64,000 nucleotides of DNA, taken from NCBI GenBank assembly GCA_026129905.1, contig JAHCHE010000005.1, forward strand, positions 186,001-250,000, given 5' to 3'. The notes under the pieces were generated by a model that searched no databases, was not told the origin of the DNA, and saw nothing but the letters and a program-made list of their open reading frames with translations. Source of the stretch: Bryobacteraceae bacterium. GTDB taxonomy: Bacteria; Acidobacteriota; Terriglobia; Bryobacterales; Bryobacteraceae. Positions within the stretch are counted from its first letter, which is position 1. The number at the start of each line of letters is the position of its first letter. The translations under genes and the position numbers were made by a program. Shown piece by piece: positions 59,172 to 64,000 of this stretch.

Positions 59172-60041
59172 ATGCCCTCGAAAGTGGTGGTTTTCGGCGG
59201 CGCCGGGCAGCTTGGGCGCGAACTGGTTCGTGAGTTCCAGGGACGCGGCCATGCCGTGGCGGGCCTTGACCGCACCCAAGTCGACATCACCAAGGCGGAG
59301 CGCGTGGAGGCGGCGCTGGCGTCGAACAATCCCTCGGTCGTCCTAAACGCCGCCGCCTACAACCAAGTGGACGTCGCCGAACGGGAGCCGCAGGACGCCT
59401 ACCTGGTGAATGCCCTGGCGGTCCGGAACATCGCCGTCGCTTGCCGGCAGCTCGACGCGCGGCTGGTGCATTTTTCGACCGACTATGTGTTCGACGGCCG
59501 CAGCCGGCGCCCCTACGTGGAGGAAGACCCGACGCACCCGCTGGGGGCGTACGCCGTGTCGAAGCTGGCGGGAGAACTCTACGCGCAGGCTTACCTGGAC
59601 CGGCCATTGGTGATCCGGACATCGGGCGTGTTCGGACCGGGCGGGCGCTTCACCGGGCGAGGCAACTTCATCGAACTTATGCTGCGCCTAGCCTCGCAGC
59701 ACAGCCCGATCCGCGTGGTCGAGGATCACATCGCGTCGCCGACGTACGCGCCGTACCTGGCCGCGCGGACGGCGGACCTGGTGGAGCGGGGCGTGACGGG
59801 CGTGTTTCACATCGGCGGCGGCACGCCGATGTCATGGTTCGAATACGCCCGGATGATTTTCCGCGTGGCCGGCGTCGAGGCCTCGCTCACGCCGACGAAC
59901 GAACGGGAATACCGGACAGCCGCCCGCCGTCCGAAGTACTCCGCCCTGTCCAACGCCAAGATGGAGTCACTGGGCCTCCAGGCGATGCCGGCGCTGGAAG
60001 ACGCCGTTCGCGAATACTTCGCCGCGCGCAATCCGGCGTGA
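59172..60041 (+). CDS. rfbD: dTDP-4-dehydrorhamnose reductase
   Basis: A 289-residue short-chain dehydrogenase that makes dTDP-L-rhamnose. The NAD(P) motif is VFGGAGQLGREL, with NAAAYNQVDVAE, the active-site FSTDYVFDG, YAVSK (Tyr-x3-Lys) and the family-typical GVFHIGGG and DAVREYF tail. The other rhamnose genes (rfbA, B, C) are not in the window. GGGGG precedes the ATG. Confidence 0.92.
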   Translation: MPSKVVVFGGAGQLGRELVREFQGRGHAVAGLDRTQVDITKAERVEAALASNNPSVVLNAAAYNQVDVAEREPQDAYLVNALAVRNIAVACRQLDARLVHFSTDYVFDGRSRRPYVEEDPTHPLGAYAVSKLAGELYAQAYLDRPLVIRTSGVFGPGGRFTGRGNFIELMLRLASQHSPIRVVEDHIASPTYAPYLAARTADLVERGVTGVFHIGGGTPMSWFEYARMIFRVAGVEASLTPTNEREYRTAARRPKYSALSNAKMESLGLQAMPALEDAVREYFAARNPA

Positions 60042-60132
60042 GGCGCTCTCCCCAAGTTTGACTGTCACAGCCTGCAGCGCCGGGCTGTCTACGAAAAAGA
60101 GCCGGCCGTCGTTGAGTCTTTCGTCTCCGGGC

Positions 60133-61242
60133 ATGTCGAACAATAAAATTCCCGCGCGCGCCTTCAATTCAACCGTGGTGGCGCTGCTGGCGATCATAGC
60201 CATCATCCTGACCGGCTGGATGCTGAAGGCCACCCGCACGGTCATGGTCCCCTTGACGCTTGCTCTCTTCATCGTCGTGCTGGTGCAACCGGTCCAGGAG
60301 TGGCTTTGCCGCAAGCTGCCGCCGCGCCTGTCGGCGCTTAGCATCGCGTTGACGATGGTGCTGATTGTGGCCGTGCTCGCGTTAGGCGCCGGCGCGGTCT
60401 GGCTGGCGGTGGAAAGCGCTTCCGAGAAAGCGCCGGAATACGGCCGGAAGCTGATTGATGGCTGGGAGCGGGTTACCGAATGGGCGAAGGAGCGCAAACT
60501 CCCCGTATCGGACTCGGCCGACCTGCCCAAGTTGGCGGGGCGGGCCGCGGGCTCGTGGCTGGTGTCGGCCGCGTCCGCGATCACCGGGCTGGTTCTCGTG
60601 TTCTTCCTTGCGCTGCTGATGCTGATCGAGGCGCGGATTTGGCGCGAGAAAGCGGCGGCCGCCACCGAGGGCAGCAGCGCCAGGCGCTTCCTCGGCGCGG
60701 TCGAGGTGATATGCAACAAGATCCGCCAGTATTTCTACATCCGGATCGTTATCGGGGTGGCCTCGGGAATCGTCGCGGCGGTGTGGCTGTGGATCGCCGG
60801 ACTGGACTTCATCTGGATGTGGGGGCTGCTCACCTTCGCGCTGAACTTCATCCCGAACATCGGCGCCGTCCTTTCGGTGGTTCTACCCACCGCGCAGGCG
60901 CTGGCTCAAGGCGGCTCGACCCGGATTCTGCTGGTAGGCTGCGGGTTGACCGCGATTCACCAGTTCATCGGCAACTACGTAGAACCACGGGTTGAGGGCA
61001 AACGGCTGGCGATTTCGCCGGTGGTGATCTTCGTATCCGTCCTTCTGTGGGGCTGGATCTGGGGCCCGGTGGGGACGGTGGTGGGCGTGCCGATCACGGT
61101 GACGCTGATCATTGTGTGCGCCCACGTAGCGGCGCTGCGGCCGATCGCGCTGATGCTGAGCGACACGGCCGACGAGGAGGCGCTGGACGAACAGACGGGG
61201 GCGGGGGAAGAGGAAGCGGACCGCCGCAAGCCGGCGGCTTGA
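60133..61242 (+). CDS. AI-2E family (UPF0118) transporter
   Basis: A 369-residue membrane protein with helices at the N-terminus (VVALLAIIAIILTGWMLKAT), at the centre (SAASAITGLVLVFFLALLML) and in the hallmark C-terminal part (GLLTFALNFIPNIGAVLSVV, then LLWGWIWGPVGTVVGVPITV). Members include TqsA and YdiK and several sodium antiporters, so the substrate is not known. ATG 60133 is preferred; an upstream TTG 60058 would add 25 atypical residues. The C-terminus is acidic. Confidence 0.88.
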   Translation: MSNNKIPARAFNSTVVALLAIIAIILTGWMLKATRTVMVPLTLALFIVVLVQPVQEWLCRKLPPRLSALSIALTMVLIVAVLALGAGAVWLAVESASEKAPEYGRKLIDGWERVTEWAKERKLPVSDSADLPKLAGRAAGSWLVSAASAITGLVLVFFLALLMLIEARIWREKAAAATEGSSARRFLGAVEVICNKIRQYFYIRIVIGVASGIVAAVWLWIAGLDFIWMWGLLTFALNFIPNIGAVLSVVLPTAQALAQGGSTRILLVGCGLTAIHQFIGNYVEPRVEGKRLAISPVVIFVSVLLWGWIWGPVGTVVGVPITVTLIIVCAHVAALRPIALMLSDTADEEALDEQTGAGEEEADRRKPAA

Positions 61243-61291
61243 GTCGTCGCTGAAACGAAGTGGGCACTGCGCAGTCACATACTATGGCTGG

Positions 61292-61528
61292 TTGAACGTG
61301 CCACGAACCCGTATTTCCGCTGCGCGGCGAAAGCGCCGTCTCGTCCCCTGGTGGTTGGATGAGGGTTCGGAGCAGTGTCCGCTGTGCCTGCAACGGTATG
61401 CCTATCATGCAGCCGTCTATTGCGCCGTCTGCGACCTGAGCCTGTGCATCATGTGCGCCGAGCGGCTGGATTCGGGCGAACTGGCGTGCCGGGGTTGCAG
61501 CCATCTCGAACTCGAGCACGAGGACTAG
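61292..61528 (+). CDS. Small zinc-ribbon/B-box-like protein
   Basis: A protein of 76-78 residues. After a basic start (RTRISAARRKRRLVPWWLDE) it carries four CxxC motifs: CPLC, CAVC, CIMC and CRGC, plus His residues, enough for two zinc sites of cross-brace or zinc-ribbon type. TTG 61292 or GTG 61298 is the start. It ends 4 bp before the first ku gene, so it is probably co-transcribed with it. Function unknown; a role in DNA end repair is only suggested by position. Confidence 0.75.
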   Translation: MNVPRTRISAARRKRRLVPWWLDEGSEQCPLCLQRYAYHAAVYCAVCDLSLCIMCAERLDSGELACRGCSHLELEHED

Positions 61529-61532
61529 GCCG

Positions 61533-62321
61533 GTGGCCCGCGCGATCTGGAAGGGAGAGGTGACGTTCGACGGCGTGCGCCTTCCCGTCAAGCTTTATTC
61601 CGGGGTCGAGGACCGGACCATCCGTTTTCACCTGCTGGACAAACACACTCTGACGCGGGTAAAGCAGCGGCTGGTCGATTCAGAGACCGGCGAAGAAGTC
61701 CCATCCGACCAGGTTCGAAAAGGGTACGAGGTGGAATCGGGCACGTTCGTGCTGCTCGACGACGAGGAGTTGAACCGCCTGGAGCCGGAAGCCTCCCGCG
61801 CGATCGAGATTGAGCAATTCCTGAAAGCGGGGACCATCAAACACCAGTGGTACGACCGGCCGTACTACCTTGGTCCGGACGGCGGCGCGGCCGAGTATTT
61901 CGCGCTCGCCGAGGCGATGGAGCGGCGCCGGAGCGAAGCCGTCGCGCGGTGGGTGATGAGGAAGCGCGAGTACCTCGGCGCGCTGCGTTCGGAAAACGGC
62001 TACCTCATGTTGATGACGCTGCGGCGCGCGGAAGAGGTGCTGTCGGCCCGGGAGTTGCCCGCGCCGGCGGGGCGGCCTCCGGACGCGAAGGAGCGGGCCA
62101 TCGCCTCGCAACTGGTAGCGGCGCTCGAAGACGAGTTCCGGCCCGAAGACTATCGGGACGAATACCGGGAGAGGGTGATGAAGCTCATCGAGGCCAAGGC
62201 GCACGGCGAGAAGCCGCGGCTGAAAGTGGTCCGCGCCCGGCCGAAAGCCGGATCGCTGAGGGCGATGCTGGAAGCGAGCCTGAAAGCCGCGAAGTCGCGT
62301 CAGGAGGTGGCCGCTGCCTGA
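61533..62321 (+). CDS. ku: Ku DNA-end-binding protein, paralog 1
   Basis: A 262-residue bacterial Ku that rings broken DNA ends for non-homologous end joining. Ku signatures: ARAIWKGEVTFDGVRLPVKL, IRFHLLDKHTLTRVKQRLVD, GYEVESGTFVLLDDEELNRL, and a basic C-terminus for DNA and LigD contact. It starts at GTG 61533. The second ku gene follows 4 bp later; the two share the fold but are clearly diverged, so they may form a heterodimer. Confidence 0.94.
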   Translation: MARAIWKGEVTFDGVRLPVKLYSGVEDRTIRFHLLDKHTLTRVKQRLVDSETGEEVPSDQVRKGYEVESGTFVLLDDEELNRLEPEASRAIEIEQFLKAGTIKHQWYDRPYYLGPDGGAAEYFALAEAMERRRSEAVARWVMRKREYLGALRSENGYLMLMTLRRAEEVLSARELPAPAGRPPDAKERAIASQLVAALEDEFRPEDYRDEYRERVMKLIEAKAHGEKPRLKVVRARPKAGSLRAMLEASLKAAKSRQEVAAA

Positions 62322-62325
62322 CGAG

Positions 62326-63192
62326 TTGGAGAATGAGGACCAGCAGCAGAGCTCACGCCCGTTCTGGAGCGGCGCGCTCACGTTCGGCTTGGTGAGCATC
62401 CCGGTGAATCTCTACCCGGCCAACCGGAGCAGCCGCGTCTCCCTTCGGATGATCGGTCCCAGCGGCGCGCCGGTCAGCAGGCGGTACTACTCGCCCGAGA
62501 CGGGCAAGGAACTCGAGGCGGAGGACCTGGCGCGCGGCTATGAATGGGAGGACGGCCGGTACATCCTGGTATCGGACGAAGAACTCGAGCGGGTGGCGCC
62601 GGAGAAGTCCCGGACGATCGACCTGCGCCGCTTTGTGCGAACCGACGCGATCCCGCCGCTGTTCTTCGAGAGGTCGTACTTCCTTGCGCCGGGCGAGGCC
62701 TCGGCCAGGGCCTACCGCCTGCTGGCGTCGTCGATGGAGGAGACCGGCCGGGCCGGAGTGGCGACATTCGTCATGCGCGGGAAGGAATACCTGGTGGCCA
62801 TTTTCGCCGAAAATGGCATCCTGCGCGCGGAGGCGCTGCGCTTCCGCGAGGAGATCCGGTCGCCCCAGGACGTCGGCCTGCCGGAGCCCGAAGCGCCGGA
62901 TGCGCGCAAGACGGCCAAGTTCGAAAAGGCCATCGCGGCGAACTGGTCTCCTCGGCTGAAGCGCGAGGCCATGCGCGACCGCAAGGCGGAACGAACGCTC
63001 CAGTTGATCGAGCGCAAGCGGAAGAAACGCGAGGATGTCGTCCATAACGCAGCCGAAACGACGCCATCGAAGGTGGTGGACCTGCTCAGCGTTCTGAAGA
63101 AGAGTCTCGCCGAGGCGGGCGACAAGCCGAAAGGGAACCGGCGGGCTACCCCGAAAAAACAGCGGAAACCCACTCGGGCCCGTGCGCGATAG
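62326..63192 (+). CDS. ku: Ku DNA-end-binding protein, paralog 2
   Basis: A 288-residue Ku. Core: FWSGALTFGLVSIPVNLYPA, VSRRYYSPETGKELEAEDLA, GYEWEDGRYILVSDEELERV, FFERSYFLAPGEASARAYRL. It has a longer, very basic C-terminal tail (KKQRKPTRARAR) than paralog 1, which may give extra DNA binding. It starts at TTG 62326, 4 bp after ku1. No ligD gene is in the window. Confidence 0.94.
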   Translation: MENEDQQQSSRPFWSGALTFGLVSIPVNLYPANRSSRVSLRMIGPSGAPVSRRYYSPETGKELEAEDLARGYEWEDGRYILVSDEELERVAPEKSRTIDLRRFVRTDAIPPLFFERSYFLAPGEASARAYRLLASSMEETGRAGVATFVMRGKEYLVAIFAENGILRAEALRFREEIRSPQDVGLPEPEAPDARKTAKFEKAIAANWSPRLKREAMRDRKAERTLQLIERKRKKREDVVHNAAETTPSKVVDLLSVLKKSLAEAGDKPKGNRRATPKKQRKPTRARAR

Positions 63193-63203
63193 CGCCGCCG
63201 CAT

Positions 63204-64000
63204 TTATATGGAAATAGCGGCGATTTCGTAGTCCTCGATTCTCGGAATGGTGAACTCGATGATGCGTCCCTTGATCGAGAATTTCACTTCCCTTCCCGCC
63301 TTCAGCAGTTCCACGCGCGCCGGCTTGCCTCCGCCGGGCAGCGTCATCCGCACCTTCTGCGGACCGATGGGATAGTGGCGCCGGAGCCATCCGCGGTGCA
63401 GGTTCGGATTCGTGTAGTTCAGCGCGTGGAGCGCGAAGCCCGCCTCGGTTTCCCAGGCGAACGTCTCGATGAGGCCCTCGCCTTCGATGGAGACCGGCGA
63501 GGAATCGCGCAGAATCCAGCGGACGGCGTTCTGAAGCAAGCGGCTCAGATCGGTGTGCCCGGAGCGCCACATCGACCTTTCGACATCGCCGGCGAAGTGG
63601 ATCCTCCGGCTGCGGCCTTGCTCAAGGACGACGACCGCCGGTTCATCGGTACGGCGGCGCAGGTACGAAAGCTCCGGCGGATAGGACGGGTAGGGCGGAA
63701 CAACCGTCAGCACGGGAGACGAGACCGGCTTCAGCGGCGCGCGGTACTCGGCGCCGGGAAGCCAGCAGGTGTCGGAGAATCCGGCGAGGATTTCGTGCTG
63801 CCGCTCGATCCAGGCGTAGAAGGAATTGCCGTTCGGCCCCTGCACGGCGGAGGCTCGATGGACGCCGAAGACGTCCGCCAGGCCGAAGTCAGGGCGCGGT
63901 TCGTTTCGCTCGGTGTACAGGCCGGTCTCGAACGTCGAAAGCAGCGATCCGCCGGACTCGGCGTAGGCGCGCAACTGGCGGCACTGCTCGTCGCTGAGCA
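63204..64000 (-). CDS. C-terminal part of a glycoside-hydrolase-like protein (runs off window)
   Basis: 265 codons are visible, reading from the window edge to the stop at 63204. The segment LSDEQCRQLRAYAESGGSLL, then STFETGLYTERN, resembles the beta-galactosidase trimerisation domain or class I glutamine-amidotransferase-like fold found in GH42-type and uncharacterised acidobacterial hydrolases. It is followed by a beta-sandwich tail (EAGFALHALNYTNPNLHRGW, then IIEFTIPRIEDYEIAAI). The catalytic domain is outside the window, so the activity cannot be stated. Confidence 0.7.
   Translation of the reverse strand, partial: LSDEQCRQLRAYAESGGSLLSTFETGLYTERNEPRPDFGLADVFGVHRASAVQGPNGNSFYAWIERQHEILAGFSDTCWLPGAEYRAPLKPVSSPVLTVVPPYPSYPPELSYLRRRTDEPAVVVLEQGRSRRIHFAGDVERSMWRSGHTDLSRLLQNAVRWILRDSSPVSIEGEGLIETFAWETEAGFALHALNYTNPNLHRGWLRRHYPIGPQKVRMTLPGGGKPARVELLKAGREVKFSIKGRIIEFTIPRIEDYEIAAISI

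Noticed and set aside
61533-63192. One frameshifted ku gene instead of two
   Set aside because: Both halves contain complete Ku folds with their own starts, so these are two genes and not a split one.

Overview
The window reads as a piece of chromosome from a high-GC acidobacterium, most likely of the Solibacter/Bryobacter group. This is an inference from gene families: an Oar-like TonB-dependent receptor, an ADOP-type duplicated permease, a protein of the KLEANRANALKSTGP type, a secreted triple-RidA protein, BshB1 (bacillithiol) and a two-Ku repair locus. No rRNA, CRISPR array or complete insertion sequence was seen.

Layout. 1-18334 is the most distinctive part. A minus-strand set (FecR-like partial gene, TonB receptor, cNMP-binding protein, two NHLP-type bacteriocin exporter ABC proteins, HlyD adaptor, TolC-type channel) is divergent from a 97-residue RiPP precursor with a nitrile-hydratase-like leader, a Gly-Gly cleavage site and an 11-residue core, ALTWPLPPDWP. 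A C45-type acyltransferase/hydrolase and a LolD/FtsX/HlyD efflux set follow on the plus strand. No known RiPP-modifying enzyme is present. 18420-27593 holds a protein-quality operon (clpB-hsp20-lon), a Tat-exported Gfo/Idh/MocA oxidoreductase and glycerol kinase.

27608-33576 contains an accessory insertion. Between an intact bshB1-like gene and a decayed copy of its own 3' end lie an integron-integrase remnant, two attC-like sites and cassette-like genes (a 54-codon membrane ORF, an M48 metallopeptidase, a truncated DUF4258-type toxin). This looks like a degenerate chromosomal integron. A small gene beside it carries a one-base frameshift.

33585-48012 is ordinary metabolic and regulatory sequence: a methyltransferase, a VWA-like acidobacterial protein, ssb, a DUF389 membrane protein, a hybrid histidine kinase, a beta-propeller lipoprotein, triple RidA, a MocR/PdxR-type regulator with pdxST, a small phosphatase, and arsM-arsR with a recognisable promoter and operator. 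48248-52755 has a K+/H+ antiporter whose 3' end recurs, decayed, on the far side of an ADOP permease, so the layout of the first insertion is repeated here. 52756-64000 has a DsrE-like protein, tRNA-Leu(CAG), an FG-GAP protein, a vapBC pair with a perfect palindromic operator, a nucleoside symporter, gatB, a thioesterase, a PilZ protein, rfbD, an AI-2E family transporter, a zinc-ribbon protein with two tandem ku genes, and the end of a glycoside-hydrolase-like gene.
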